A stretch of 64,000 nucleotides of DNA from 73-13 sp035556075 (GCA_035556075.1 DATMFQ010000015.1:27737-91736), one strand, 5' to 3'. Positions 31,495 to 40,663 are shown, counted from the stretch's first letter. A program made the numbers and translations. The notes: generated by a model not told the origin, from the sequence alone.

Positions 31495-32922
31495 ATGAGC
31501 GGTAAGACTCTCGCCGAGAAGATCTGGGACGCGCACGTTGTCACGAAGGGCGTCGACGGCCAGCCCGACCTCATCTACATCGACCTCCACCTCGTCCACG
31601 AGGTGACGAGCCCGCAGGCCTTCGACGGGCTGCGGCAGGCCGGTCGGCCGGTGCGCCGGCCCGACCTCACGATCGCGACCGAGGACCACAACACGCCGAC
31701 GCTCGAGATCGACCGGCCGATCAAGGACCCGACCTCGCGCGTCCAGATCGAGACGCTGCGGGCCAACGCCGCCGAGTTCGGCGTCCGGCTCCACTCGCTC
31801 GGCGACGTCGAGCAGGGCATCGTCCATGTCATGGGTCCACAGCTCGGCCTGACGATGCCGGGGATCACCGTCGTCTGCGGTGACTCGCACACGAGCACGC
31901 ACGGCGCGTTCGGGGCCATCGCATTCGGTATCGGCACGAGCGAGGTCGAGCACGTGCTCGCGACGCAGACGCTCCCGCTCAAGCCGTTCAAGACCATGGC
32001 GATCAACGTCGAGGGCACGCTGCGGCCCGGCGTCACCGCGAAGGACATTATCCTCGCGGTCATCGCGAAGATCGGCACGGGCGGCGGGCAGGGCTACGTG
32101 CTCGAGTACCGCGGCTCGGCGATCCGGGCACTGTCGATGGAAGGCCGGATGACGATTTGCAACATGTCGATCGAGGCCGGTGCTCGCGCGGGCCTCGTCG
32201 CGCCGGACCAGACCACCTTCGACTACGTGCAGGGCCGTCCCCACGCCCCGCAGGGCGAGGATTGGGACGCCGCCGTCGAGTATTGGCGGACGCTGCCGAC
32301 CGACGATGACGCCGTTTTCGACGCCGAGGTGCACATCGACGCGGACGAGCTCGAGCCCTTCGTCACCTGGGGGACGAACCCCGGCCAGGGCGTCTCGCTG
32401 TCGGAGTCGGTGCCGAACCCGAGCGACTTCGACGACCCGAACGAGCGCGCCGCCGCCGAGCGCGCGCTCGAGTACATGGACCTCGCCCCGGGCACCAAGC
32501 TCAAGGAGATCCCCGTGGACGCCGTCTTCATGGGATCGTGCACGAACTCGCGGATCGAGGATCTGCGGGCCTTCGCCTCCATCATCAAGGGACAGAAGAA
32601 GGCCGACGGCGTGCGCGTCATGGTCGTCCCCGGCTCGGCGCGCGTCCGGCTCGAGGCCGAGGCGGAGGGGCTCGACAAGATCATCGAGGCGTTCGGCGCC
32701 GAGTGGCGGTTCGCCGGCTGCTCGATGTGCCTCGGGATGAACCCGGATCAGCTCGCGCCTGGCGAGCGCTGCGCCTCCACCTCGAACCGCAACTTCGAGG
32801 GCCGACAGGGCAAGGGCGGCCGCACCCATCTCGTCTCGCCGCTCGTCGCGGCCGCGACCGCGATCCGCGGCACGCTGAGCTCCCCGTGGGATCTCGAGCA
32901 CCCGAATGCGGAGGGCCGCTGA
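31495..32922 (+). CDS. leuC: 3-isopropylmalate dehydratase large subunit
   Basis: The 475-residue aconitase-family subunit isomerises 2- to 3-isopropylmalate with LeuD in leucine synthesis. The 4Fe-4S ligands are in GSCTNSRIEDL and GCSMCLGMNPDQL. The N-terminal KTLAEKIWDAHVV and VCGDSHTSTHGAFGAIAFG blocks fit LeuC. AAGGAA precedes ATG 31495. It is under the leucine leader and one base before leuD (TGA-C-ATG). Confidence 0.97.
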   Translation: MSGKTLAEKIWDAHVVTKGVDGQPDLIYIDLHLVHEVTSPQAFDGLRQAGRPVRRPDLTIATEDHNTPTLEIDRPIKDPTSRVQIETLRANAAEFGVRLHSLGDVEQGIVHVMGPQLGLTMPGITVVCGDSHTSTHGAFGAIAFGIGTSEVEHVLATQTLPLKPFKTMAINVEGTLRPGVTAKDIILAVIAKIGTGGGQGYVLEYRGSAIRALSMEGRMTICNMSIEAGARAGLVAPDQTTFDYVQGRPHAPQGEDWDAAVEYWRTLPTDDDAVFDAEVHIDADELEPFVTWGTNPGQGVSLSESVPNPSDFDDPNERAAAERALEYMDLAPGTKLKEIPVDAVFMGSCTNSRIEDLRAFASIIKGQKKADGVRVMVVPGSARVRLEAEAEGLDKIIEAFGAEWRFAGCSMCLGMNPDQLAPGERCASTSNRNFEGRQGKGGRTHLVSPLVAAATAIRGTLSSPWDLEHPNAEGR

Positions 32923-32923
32923 C

Positions 32924-33520
32924 ATGGAGAAGTTCACGACCGTCACCGGGACCGCGGTCCCTTTCGAGCGCTCGAACGTCGACACCGACCAGATCATCCC
33001 CGCCGTCTTCTTGAAGCGGGTCACGAAGACCGGCTACGACGATGCCCTCTTCCACAACTGGCGGCAGGACCCCGAGTTCGTGCTGAACGACCCGGCCTAT
33101 GCGGGGGCGACCGTCCTCTTCGCCGGACCGGACTTCGGCACCGGCTCGAGCCGGGAGCATGCGGTCTGGGCACTGCGGGACTACGGCTTCAAGGTCGTCT
33201 TCGCCCCCCGATTCGCCGACATCTTCCGTGGTAACGCCGGTAAGCAGGGGCTGCTCGCCGGGGTCATCGAGGAGCCCGAGATCGAGCGGATCTGGGCCCG
33301 CATCAAGGCGGAGCCTGGGGTGGTCGCGACCGTCGACCTCGAGGCGCGCACGGTGCGGGTCGGCGAGCTCGAGCTCGGCTTTGAGATCGACGACTACACG
33401 CGCTGGCGGCTGCTGGAGGGGTTCGATGACATCGGCCTCACCCTCCGCGACGAGGCGGCGATCACCGCCTTCGAGGCGCGCCGGGAGTCCTGGCGACCGA
33501 CCACCCTGCCGGCCCGGTGA
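32924..33520 (+). CDS. leuD: 3-isopropylmalate dehydratase small subunit
   Basis: The 198-residue LeuD swivel domain: SNVDTDQIIPAVFLKRVTKTG, the substrate loop FGTGSSREHAVWALRDYG and the C-terminal FEIDDYTRWRLLEGFDDI. It pairs with LeuC. ATG 32924 follows GGAGGG. leuC and leuD are separated by one base. Confidence 0.97.
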   Translation: MEKFTTVTGTAVPFERSNVDTDQIIPAVFLKRVTKTGYDDALFHNWRQDPEFVLNDPAYAGATVLFAGPDFGTGSSREHAVWALRDYGFKVVFAPRFADIFRGNAGKQGLLAGVIEEPEIERIWARIKAEPGVVATVDLEARTVRVGELELGFEIDDYTRWRLLEGFDDIGLTLRDEAAITAFEARRESWRPTTLPAR

Positions 33521-33537
33521 GTCGACGTCAAGGACCC

Positions 33538-34905
33538 ATGAACCCGCTCAGCCAGGATTCGCGGAAAGCCGCGATGCGCACCAACCTCCGCGCCGACACG
33601 ATCGTGATCGAGGGCGGGAAGCCGCTCAGCGGCACGGTCGACGTCCGCGGGGCGAAGAACCTCGTCACAAAGGCGATGGTCGCGGCGCTGCTCGCCGACA
33701 CCCCCTCGGTGCTCCGCGACGTGCCGGCGATCGCGGACGTCAACGTCGTCACCGGCATGCTCGGGGCCTACGGCGTCACCGTCGAGTCGAGTGGGGACGG
33801 CACCTACGAGCTCGACCCCGCGAACGTCGAGCGGGCCCACTTCGCGCAGATCGACGCGCTGGCGGGCGAGAGTCGCATCCCGATCCTGTTCTGCGGACCA
33901 CTGCTGCACCGGCTCGGCGAGGCGCTCATCCCGGACCTCGGCGGCTGCCGCATCGGCAACCGGCCGATCAATTTCCATATGGACGCGCTCCGCGCATTCG
34001 GCGCCGTGGTCGACAAGTCGTACGAGGGCATCCGGCTGACCGCGCCCGACGGGCTCCGCGGGGCCGACATCGAGCTGCCGTATCCCTCGGTCGGCGCGAC
34101 CGAGCAGGTGCTGCTCACCTCGGTGCTCGCCGAGGGCACGACTGAGCTGCGCAACGCCGCGATCGAGCCCGAGATCCTCGACCTCATCGCGGTGCTGCAA
34201 AAGATGGGCGCGATCATCACGGTCGAGCCGAACCGCGTCATCTTTATCGAGGGCGTCGAGCGGCTCCGCGGGTACGAGCACCGTGCGATGTTCGACCGCA
34301 ACGAGGCCGCGAGCTGGGCCTCGGCGGCGCTCGCCACGCGCGGCGACATCTTCGTCGTCGGCGCGCGGCAGCAGGACCTCACCACCTACCTCAACGTCTT
34401 CCGCAAGGTCGGCGGCGAGTTCGAGGTCCGGGAGGACGGGATCCGGTTCTGGCACCCCGGCGGCGACCTGCGGCCGGTGGAGATCGAGACAGACGTGCAC
34501 CCGGGATTCATGACGGACTGGCAGCAGCCGCTCATCGTCGCGCTGACCCAGGCGCACGGGACGTCGGTTGTCCACGAGACCGTCTATGAGAATCGCTTCG
34601 GCTTCACGCAGGCGCTCGTGCAGATGGGGGCGCAGATCACGATCCATCCCGGCGGGCTCGCCTCGCCGACGCGTCGGGTCGCGCGCCGCCCGCTCGAGCA
34701 GTCGGCCGTCATCGAGGGGCCGACGCCGCTCACCGGCGCCGACATCCACGTCCCCGACCTCCGCGGCGGCTTCAGCCATCTCATCGCGGCGCTGACCGCC
34801 AGCGGCACCTCCCGCGTGTCCAATCTCGGCCTCATCGGTCGCGGTTACGAGCACTTCACCGACAAGCTCGCCGGGCTCGGCGCCGAATTCCGCCTCGAGG
34901 ACTGA
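33538..34905 (+). CDS. murA: UDP-N-acetylglucosamine 1-carboxyvinyltransferase
   Basis: The first committed step of peptidoglycan synthesis; transfers enolpyruvate from PEP to UDP-GlcNAc. The EPSP-synthase fold begins IVIEGGKPLSGTVDVRGAKN, and the catalytic cysteine is in LGGCRIGNRPINFHMDAL at about residue 136. It is 455 residues long, slightly longer than most MurA by an N-terminal extension. ATG 33538 follows AAGGA; GTG 33517 overlapping leuD and ATG 33574 are alternatives. It is in the leuCD-murA-plsC run. Confidence 0.94.
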   Translation: MNPLSQDSRKAAMRTNLRADTIVIEGGKPLSGTVDVRGAKNLVTKAMVAALLADTPSVLRDVPAIADVNVVTGMLGAYGVTVESSGDGTYELDPANVERAHFAQIDALAGESRIPILFCGPLLHRLGEALIPDLGGCRIGNRPINFHMDALRAFGAVVDKSYEGIRLTAPDGLRGADIELPYPSVGATEQVLLTSVLAEGTTELRNAAIEPEILDLIAVLQKMGAIITVEPNRVIFIEGVERLRGYEHRAMFDRNEAASWASAALATRGDIFVVGARQQDLTTYLNVFRKVGGEFEVREDGIRFWHPGGDLRPVEIETDVHPGFMTDWQQPLIVALTQAHGTSVVHETVYENRFGFTQALVQMGAQITIHPGGLASPTRRVARRPLEQSAVIEGPTPLTGADIHVPDLRGGFSHLIAALTASGTSRVSNLGLIGRGYEHFTDKLAGLGAEFRLED

Positions 34906-34907
34906 GG

Positions 34908-35651
34908 GTGCGGCGGCTCAAGGGGCGGCGGGCGCCCGAGCAGACCTTCTGGCCGTGGCGGGTGTTCAAGAACATCGTGCTGCCGTGGATCACGCTGCTG
35001 TCGAACCGCTCCTACCGCCACCTCGACCGCATCCCGGCGACCGGCCCCTGCATTCTCGTCGCCAACCACCACTCCGCGCTCGACCCGCTCTTCCTCAGCC
35101 TCGCCGTGTGGGACGCCTGCCGGGTGCCCCGCTTCCTCGCGAAGTCGGGGATTTGGAAGACGCGGGGGGTGGGCTACGTCATGACCGTGACGGGACAGAT
35201 CCCGGTGGATCGTGGCATGAATGCGGCGACCGCGATCCAGGCGGCCGCCCAGCTCGTCGAGCACGGCTCGACCCTCGTCGTCTACCCCGAGGGCACGCTG
35301 ACCCGCGACCCCGACCTGTGGCCGATGCGCGGTAAGACGGGTGCCGCCCGGATCGCTCTCGAGTCGGGCGTCCCGGTGTACCCGGTCGCCCACTGGGGCG
35401 TGCACCGCATCCTGCCGCCCTACGGCAAACTCAGCCTCTTTCCCCGCAAACGCGTCGAGGTCGCCGTCGGCGAGCCGATCGACCTGAGCCGTTGGCTCGG
35501 CAAGCCCGTCGACGGCCGGGTGCTCGCCGAGGTGACCGACCACTTCATGGACGAGATCACGGCGCTGTTGGCGCAGCTCCGGGAGGAGACGCCGCCCGCC
35601 GAGCGGTGGGACCCCACCACGCACGGCCAGTCGGAGACCGGCCGCATCTGA
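34908..35651 (+). CDS. plsC: 1-acyl-sn-glycerol-3-phosphate acyltransferase
   Basis: A 247-residue AGPAT/PlsC with the acyl-transfer motif VANHHSALDPLFLSL (HxxxxD), the substrate-binding VYPEGTLTRDP and an N-terminal membrane-facing hydrophobic segment. It makes phosphatidic acid at the membrane. GTG 34908 is two bases after the murA stop. gpsA, which makes the glycerol-3-phosphate backbone, follows 56 bp later, so the two form a phospholipid set. Confidence 0.93.
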   Translation: MRRLKGRRAPEQTFWPWRVFKNIVLPWITLLSNRSYRHLDRIPATGPCILVANHHSALDPLFLSLAVWDACRVPRFLAKSGIWKTRGVGYVMTVTGQIPVDRGMNAATAIQAAAQLVEHGSTLVVYPEGTLTRDPDLWPMRGKTGAARIALESGVPVYPVAHWGVHRILPPYGKLSLFPRKRVEVAVGEPIDLSRWLGKPVDGRVLAEVTDHFMDEITALLAQLREETPPAERWDPTTHGQSETGRI

Positions 35652-35707
35652 GCCCCGGCGCCGCGCCCCCGCATTCGTCCCGTCCGCCGGGATGAGAGGA
35701 TGAAGGA

Positions 35708-36733
35708 ATGGCCGAAGGACAGCGCGACGGCATGCCGCGCCGAGTCGCCGTGCTCGGCGCAGGCTCCTGGGGCACGACATTCGCGAAGGTGCTCGCCGAC
35801 GGCGGCGCCGAGGTGCGGATGTGGGCGCGGCGCCCGGCCCAGGCGCGGGAGATCACCCAGTCGGCGCGCAACGCGAAATACCTCCGCGGCATCGTCCTGC
35901 CTCGCGGCATCCAGGCCTTCGCCGACCCGGCGGTCGTCCTCGCGGACGCGCAGGAGGTCTACATCTCGGTCCCGGCCCAGACGCTCCGTGACAATCTCCG
36001 CGTGCTCGGCCCGCGCATTCCTGAGGACGCCATCGTCATCTCGCTGATGAAGGGCCTCGAGCGCGGCACCGGCAGCCGGATGAGCGAGGTCATCGCGGCC
36101 GAGCTCGGCCGCGACACTGCGCGGATCGCGGTCGTGTCGGGGCCGAACCTCGCGATGGAGATCGCGAAGCAGCAGCCGACGGCCGCCGTGGTCGCCTCCG
36201 CCTCACTCGACACCGCGACCACGGTCGCGGTCACGGCGAGGAATGCGTACTTCCGCTCGTACGTCACCGACGATGTGATCGGGACGGAGTTCGGCGGCGT
36301 GCTGAAGAACATCGTCGCCGTCGCGGTCGGCATCGTCGACGGGGTCGGCCACGGCGAGAACACGAAAGCGTCGATCATCACGCGGGGCCTCGCCGAGATC
36401 ACCGCCTTCGCGGTCGCGCACGGAGCCCGGCCGGAGACGATGGCGGGCCTCGCCGGGCTTGGTGACCTCATCGCGACCTGCAACTCGCCGCTGTCGCGCA
36501 ACAACACGGCGGGCCGACTGCTCGGCCAGGGCCTCAGCATCAAGGAGGTCGCCGAGCGGATGAACCAGACCGCCGAGGGGCTCACCTCCATCGCGCCGAT
36601 CCTCGCGCTCGCCGGGGCCAAGAGGGTCGACATGCCGATCGCCCGCCAGGTCGCCGCCGTCGTCGACGGGAGCATGCGGCCGCGCGACCTCGCGCCCCAC
36701 CTGACCACCGACGAGCTGCCGACCGGGGAGTAG
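35708..36733 (+). CDS. gpsA: NAD(P)H-dependent glycerol-3-phosphate dehydrogenase
   Basis: The 341-residue enzyme reduces DHAP to glycerol-3-phosphate for phospholipids. The Rossmann VAVLGAGSWGTTFAKVLADGG, the GPNLAMEIAKQQPTA region, the catalytic lysine in GGVLKNIVAVAVGI and the GLGDLIATCNSPLSRN block are all present. GAGAGGA lies eight bases before ATG 35708; ATG 35732 is possible. It is followed after three bases by ddl. Confidence 0.95.
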   Translation: MAEGQRDGMPRRVAVLGAGSWGTTFAKVLADGGAEVRMWARRPAQAREITQSARNAKYLRGIVLPRGIQAFADPAVVLADAQEVYISVPAQTLRDNLRVLGPRIPEDAIVISLMKGLERGTGSRMSEVIAAELGRDTARIAVVSGPNLAMEIAKQQPTAAVVASASLDTATTVAVTARNAYFRSYVTDDVIGTEFGGVLKNIVAVAVGIVDGVGHGENTKASIITRGLAEITAFAVAHGARPETMAGLAGLGDLIATCNSPLSRNNTAGRLLGQGLSIKEVAERMNQTAEGLTSIAPILALAGAKRVDMPIARQVAAVVDGSMRPRDLAPHLTTDELPTGE

Positions 36734-36736
36734 ACC

Positions 36737-37831
36737 ATGACGAAGCTCCGGGTCGCCCTCGTCTTCGGCGGCCGCTCCTCCGAGCACGAGATCTCCTGCG
36801 CGACGGCCGCGGGGGTGCTCGAGGCGATCGACCGTGACCGGTTCGAGGTCGTGCCGATCGGGATCACCCGCGACGGCGCGTCCACGCTGCAGGCCGATGA
36901 CGCCGCGGCATTCCGCATGGACCCGACCGCAATGCCGCAGGTGACCGACAACGGCACGCGGGTGCTGTGGCCCGAGTCGGCGGCGACCCGGGAGCTGCGG
37001 GTCATCGAGCCGGGCGGGCAGCGCATCCGCTCGCTCGGCGACATCGACATCGCCTTTCCGATCCTGCACGGGCCGTGGGGTGAGGACGGCACCATCCAGG
37101 GGTTGCTCGAGCTCGTCGGCCTGCCGTATGTCGGTAGCGGCGTCCTCGCGAGCGCGAGCGCCATGGACAAGGACACGGCGAAGCGGCTGCTGCAGGCCGC
37201 CGGCATCGCCGTCGCCCCGTGGATCGCGGTGACCGCGGCGGCGTGGGCGGCGGAGCCGGAGCGTCACGCCACGGCGGCGCGCGGACTCGGGCTCCCCGTC
37301 TTCGTCAAGCCCGCACGAGCCGGCTCCTCGGTCGGGGTGACTCGGGTCGAGGACTGGGCGGGGCTTGACGAGGCGCTCGCCACCGCCTGGGCGGAGGACG
37401 AGGTCGCGCTCATCGAGGCGGCGATCGCGGGGCGAGAGCTCGAATGCGGGGTGCTCTCCGGTCGTGACGGTGCCGCCCCGCGGGTGTCGCTGCCGGGTGA
37501 GATCGTCATGCGCACGCGCGCGTTCTACGACTATGCGGCGAAGTATCTCGAGGCGGACGCGGCCGAGCTCGTCTGCCCCGCCCCGCTTGGCGACGGGGAA
37601 CTGCGCGAGATGCAGCGGATCGCGGCCCGCGCATTCGAGGCCATCGGGGCGTCGGGACTCGCGAGGGTCGACTTCTTCTTCACCGGCACCGAGTTCATCG
37701 TCAACGAGCTCAACACGATGCCGGGCTTCACCCCGATCTCGATGTTCCCAAAGTGCTGGGCCGCCACCGGCGTCGACTACCCGTCGCTCATCACGGAGCT
37801 CATCGAGCTGGGGCTCGCGACGCGCCGCTGA
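36737..37831 (+). CDS. ddl: D-alanine--D-alanine ligase
   Basis: The ATP-grasp enzyme joins two D-Ala for the cell-wall pentapeptide. The 364-residue protein begins RVALVFGGRSSEHEISCATA, has HGPWGEDGTIQGLLEL, the ATP-site KPARAGSSVGVTRV and the metal site VDFFFTGTEFIVNELNTMPG with TPISMFPKC. GGAG stands before ATG 36737. Co-directional with gpsA and followed by a hairpin before a convergent gene. Confidence 0.96.
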   Translation: MTKLRVALVFGGRSSEHEISCATAAGVLEAIDRDRFEVVPIGITRDGASTLQADDAAAFRMDPTAMPQVTDNGTRVLWPESAATRELRVIEPGGQRIRSLGDIDIAFPILHGPWGEDGTIQGLLELVGLPYVGSGVLASASAMDKDTAKRLLQAAGIAVAPWIAVTAAAWAAEPERHATAARGLGLPVFVKPARAGSSVGVTRVEDWAGLDEALATAWAEDEVALIEAAIAGRELECGVLSGRDGAAPRVSLPGEIVMRTRAFYDYAAKYLEADAAELVCPAPLGDGELREMQRIAARAFEAIGASGLARVDFFFTGTEFIVNELNTMPGFTPISMFPKCWAATGVDYPSLITELIELGLATRR

Positions 37832-37857
37832 TCCGCGGTAGGCGCTCCCATTGTTTC

Positions 37858-37908
37858 GGGGTGCCTCACGCAGGGCGTTCGGCGCGTTGACCCTGCCTGG
37901 GACACCCC
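37858..37908 (+). terminator. Bidirectional hairpin between ddl and the DUF3515 gene
   Basis: GGGGTG (37858-37863) pairs with CACCCC (37903-37908), and the inner GCAGGG (37870-37875) pairs with CCCTGC (37891-37896). The two stems are separated by internal loops of equal size. It lies between the stops of convergent genes and has no strong T-tract on either side. Confidence 0.65.
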
Positions 37909-37925
37909 AAAGCAGCGCGAGCGGG

Positions 37926-38408
37926 TCAGCGCGGCTCGACGTCCTCGAGGGCGAGGCAGGCGCCGGTCACGGGGAGCTGCGCCACCGCGGCGTTGAGTGC
38001 CTCCAGCACGGAGATGCCGGCGACGACCGTGTTATCGAGCACGACCGTGACGGCCGGGTCCCGCCCATAGCTGGTGAACCGGTACTCGGGGTCGTCGGTG
38101 TCATCGACAAGCCAGTCGACGTCGCCGACCGTGTAGCAGGGCATCGTGCTCGTCGGTGCCGGCGGCTCGACACCGCAGTGCAGCAGCACCGCGGTCGGCG
38201 TGCCCCACGCGCCGGTGGCCTGCGCGGTCGTCTCACGCTTCGGCAGGTCATCGATATCCGGGGGGAGTCGCACGGTCACGTCCGCGCAGTGCGGATCGGC
38301 CGCATTCGTCGCGGGTTGCATCGCGACGGCGGTCGTGCAGGCGCTCACCCCGAGGACGAGCATCGCCATCACGAGCGAGGCTCCGGCCCGCCGACCCCAC
38401 TGCTGCAC
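37926..38408 (-). CDS. DUF3515 lipoprotein
   Basis: A 160-residue lipoprotein with signal peptide and lipobox GVSAC (about residue 24), then a small cysteine-containing domain (DPHCADVTVRLPPDIDDLP, TAVLLHCGVEPPAP, CYTVGDVDWLVDDTDDPEYR, RDPAVTVVLD) matching DUF3515, which is found next to ddl/thiL in actinobacteria. It is likely envelope-linked but unknown. TAGCCT on the minus strand lies six bases before GTG 38408. Convergent with ddl, divergent from thiL. Confidence 0.87.
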   Translation of the reverse strand: MQQWGRRAGASLVMAMLVLGVSACTTAVAMQPATNAADPHCADVTVRLPPDIDDLPKRETTAQATGAWGTPTAVLLHCGVEPPAPTSTMPCYTVGDVDWLVDDTDDPEYRFTSYGRDPAVTVVLDNTVVAGISVLEALNAAVAQLPVTGACLALEDVEPR

Positions 38409-38507
38409 CCCACCAGGCTACCCACGCCACCTCCACGCCCTCTCCGCATGCCCCGCCTCAACCCGCGGACGGCCGGACTGCCCTCTCCCGCGGGGGAGTA
38501 TGCGCTG

Positions 38508-38571
38508 GGTGTGCCCGTTGTCACCGGGTACGCATGAATATTCATGCGTACCCGGTGACAACGGGCACACC
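38508..38571 (+). repeat. 64-bp perfect palindrome
   Basis: A perfect inverted repeat with no spacer: the left arm starts GGTGTGCCCGTTGTCACC, the centre is GCATGAAT/ATTCATGC, and the right arm ends GGTGACAACGGGCACACC. All 32 positions pair. It lies between the divergent DUF3515 and thiL genes, at least 86 bp from either start, and carries no T-tract. Such long perfect palindromes are usually deleted in bacteria unless selected. Confidence 0.95.
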
Positions 38572-38668
38572 GAGTGGTTGGGGGCTCCGTGCCCGCGTGC
38601 CCGATCGGCTCAGTGCCGTGGCGTCGGGGCGTGCGAGCGACCCGGGCGGGGCTCGGTAGGGTGGGCGC

Positions 38669-39745
38669 GTGGTGGGCAGCAGGCAGGAATGCGGGACGCG
38701 CCCCGAGCGCGGCGGTGGCACGGGCAGTAGGCAGGAAAGCCCCGCGGTCCTCGCCGAGCGGTGGCGCGCGGCTCCCGGCGAGCCGACGGTCCGCGAGGTC
38801 GGTGAGATCGCCGCGATTCAGTCGTTCGCGAGTGTGCTCCCGGTGTCGGCCGAACGCCTGCTCGGCCCCGGCGACGACGCCGCGGTGGTCGCCGCACCTG
38901 ACGCCCGAGTCGTGGCGACGAGCGACTCGCTCATCGAGGGCCCCGACTTCCGGCTCGAACTGTCCACGCCGTACGACCTCGGGTGGAAGCTCGCGGCGGT
39001 GAACCTCGCCGACGTCGCGGCGATGGGCGCCCGTCCGACCGCGCTCATCGTGTCGCTCGGCGTGCCGCCCGAGCTGCCGGTCCGTGCGCTGACGGAGCTC
39101 GCCGAGGGCCTCCGCGATGCCTGCCTGCGGTTTGCGCCCGGCTGTGGTGTCGAGGGCGGCGACCTTGCGACCTCGCCGGTCATCACGGCGGTCGCTGCGG
39201 CGCTCGGCTCACTGGATGGCCGCGCGCCCGTCCGCCGTTCCGGTGCCCGCCCGGGTGACATCGTCGCCGTCGCCGGGGAGCTGGGTCCGGCTGCCGACGG
39301 GCTGCGACGGCTCTTCGCGGGGGAGCGACCGGACGAGCGGCCTGGCGAGCGCCCGGACGAGCAGGCCACTGAGTCCCTTGCCGACCGGAGTATGCGACTC
39401 CAACTGCGTCCCGAGCCGCCGGTCGCGGCCGGGGTGCTTGCCGCCGTGGCCGGCGCGACGTCGATGATCGATGTGTCTGACGGCCTCGCCCTCGACGCCG
39501 CCCGGGTGGCGTCCGCGAGCGGCGTGACGTTCGATCTCGACCCGGCCGTGACGGACGTGCTTGGCGCGGGTGAGGACCATGCGCTGCTCGCGACGTTCCC
39601 CGCTGCCACGGAGCTGCCCACCGCATTCGTCCACATTGGGTGGGTGCACCCGCGCGGGGCCGAGCCGCTGCTGTTGGCCGGCAAGCCGATCGCCGCCGCG
39701 CCGGGGTGGGACCCTTTCCGTGACGCCGGGGGCGCACTAGGCTGA
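38669..39745 (+). CDS. thiL: Thiamine-monophosphate kinase
   Basis: The 358-residue ThiL makes thiamine diphosphate from the monophosphate. Motifs are LLGPGDDAAVVAAP, SDSLIEGPDFRL (metal site), VSLGVPPELPV, GVEGGDL, the DVSDGLALDAARVA strand and GAGEDHALLATF. The N-terminus has a 40-residue Arg/Gly/Ser-rich tail not seen in most ThiL; GTG 38669 is nevertheless supported by TAGGGT six bases upstream. A charged insertion, GERPDERPGERPDEQ, near residue 220 looks like a small in-frame repeat. Confidence 0.92.
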   Translation: MVGSRQECGTRPERGGGTGSRQESPAVLAERWRAAPGEPTVREVGEIAAIQSFASVLPVSAERLLGPGDDAAVVAAPDARVVATSDSLIEGPDFRLELSTPYDLGWKLAAVNLADVAAMGARPTALIVSLGVPPELPVRALTELAEGLRDACLRFAPGCGVEGGDLATSPVITAVAAALGSLDGRAPVRRSGARPGDIVAVAGELGPAADGLRRLFAGERPDERPGERPDEQATESLADRSMRLQLRPEPPVAAGVLAAVAGATSMIDVSDGLALDAARVASASGVTFDLDPAVTDVLGAGEDHALLATFPAATELPTAFVHIGWVHPRGAEPLLLAGKPIAAAPGWDPFRDAGGALG

Positions 39746-39749
39746 CCGG

Positions 39750-40043
39750 GTGACTGACGACATCCGTGAAGCCGCGCGAAAGCGCATCAAGGGCCGCCGC
39801 GACTTCTGGACGATGCTGCTCATCTTCATCGTCATCAGCGCCGTGCTCAACGTGATCTGGTTCATGAGCCTTGGGAGCAGCGGCAGCGACTATTACTGGC
39901 CGCTGTGGCCGATGCTCGGGTTCCTGATCGCGACGGTGCTCGCCGCGATCAGCACCTTCGGGCCGGGTTCCAAGCCGATCACCGACGAGCGGATTGACGA
40001 AGAGATCCGACGAATGGGCGGCTCGAGCGGTCCATCGGCCTGA
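39750..40043 (+). CDS. 2TM-domain membrane protein
   Basis: A 97-residue protein with a basic N-terminus (IREAARKRIKGRRDFW), two transmembrane helices (TMLLIFIVISAVLNVIWFMS and LWPMLGFLIATVLAAISTFG) and a short acidic tail, matching the 2TM family (PF13239 type). Some members are fused to histidine kinases, but this one is alone. TAGGCT lies six bases before GTG 39750. It is convergent with rsmD, 28 bp away. Confidence 0.85.
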   Translation: MTDDIREAARKRIKGRRDFWTMLLIFIVISAVLNVIWFMSLGSSGSDYYWPLWPMLGFLIATVLAAISTFGPGSKPITDERIDEEIRRMGGSSGPSA

Positions 40044-40071
40044 CAGCCCGCGGGGAGCCAGCCCGGCCGCG

Positions 40072-40647
40072 TCAGCTGGCGCGGTACCAGTGCACTGCCG
40101 TCTCGCCGTAGTCACGACGGCGACCGGGCGCCAACCCAAGCGGCACGGTCGGTGCTGGCGAGCGCGTCGAGCGCTCGACGATGACCCACGCATCCGCCGC
40201 GAGCAGCGGGACGACCGAGGCGAGGGCCGCCGTGAGCGCGTCCTCCGTCAGCTCATACGGCGGGTCGATGAAGACGAGGTCCCAGCCGGCCTCCCCGTCA
40301 GCGGCACCGCTCAGCCATGTCTGGACCGCAGCCGCCGCGACGGCGATGCACGGCCGCTCGGCCGGACCTGCCGCGTCGGCGACGAGCGCCGCATTCTGCT
40401 TCGCGATGGCCGCCGCCTTGGGGTCCCGTTCGACAAGCTGGACGACGGCGGCGCCCCGCGAGGCTGCCTCGAGGCCAAGTGCCCCGGAGCCCGCGTACAG
40501 GTCGAGCACCCGGGCGCCCGAGATCGCGTCGGCGGCCTCGAGCGCGGAGAAGATCGCCTCGCGCACCCGGTCGCTCGTCGGCCTGGTCCCCGACTTCGGG
40601 ACCGCGAGCGTGCGCGAGCCCGCGAATCCGGCGATGATCCGGGTCAT
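40072..40647 (-). CDS. rsmD: 16S rRNA (guanine(966)-N(2))-methyltransferase
   Basis: The 191-residue RsmD methylates G966 of 16S rRNA. It begins MTRIIAGFAGSRTLAVPKSG, has the motif I ARVLDLYAGSGALGLEAASR and the catalytic FIDPPYELTE (DPPY). ATG 40647 is only 23 bp from the divergent recG GTG. TAGTCT on the minus strand (40659-40654) ends six bases before the ATG. Confidence 0.94.
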   Translation of the reverse strand: MTRIIAGFAGSRTLAVPKSGTRPTSDRVREAIFSALEAADAISGARVLDLYAGSGALGLEAASRGAAVVQLVERDPKAAAIAKQNAALVADAAGPAERPCIAVAAAAVQTWLSGAADGEAGWDLVFIDPPYELTEDALTAALASVVPLLAADAWVIVERSTRSPAPTVPLGLAPGRRRDYGETAVHWYRAS

Positions 40648-40653
40648 GGGTCG

Positions 40654-40663
40654 AGACTAGCCT
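40654..40663 (+). promoter_or_regulatory. Overlapping divergent -10 boxes of rsmD and recG
   Basis: AGACTAGCCT contains TAGCCT for recG (40658-40663, seven bases before its GTG) and, on the minus strand, TAGTCT for rsmD (40659-40654, six bases before its ATG). The two -10 boxes share two bases, so only one polymerase can bind at a time. Both transcripts would be leaderless. Confidence 0.6.
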
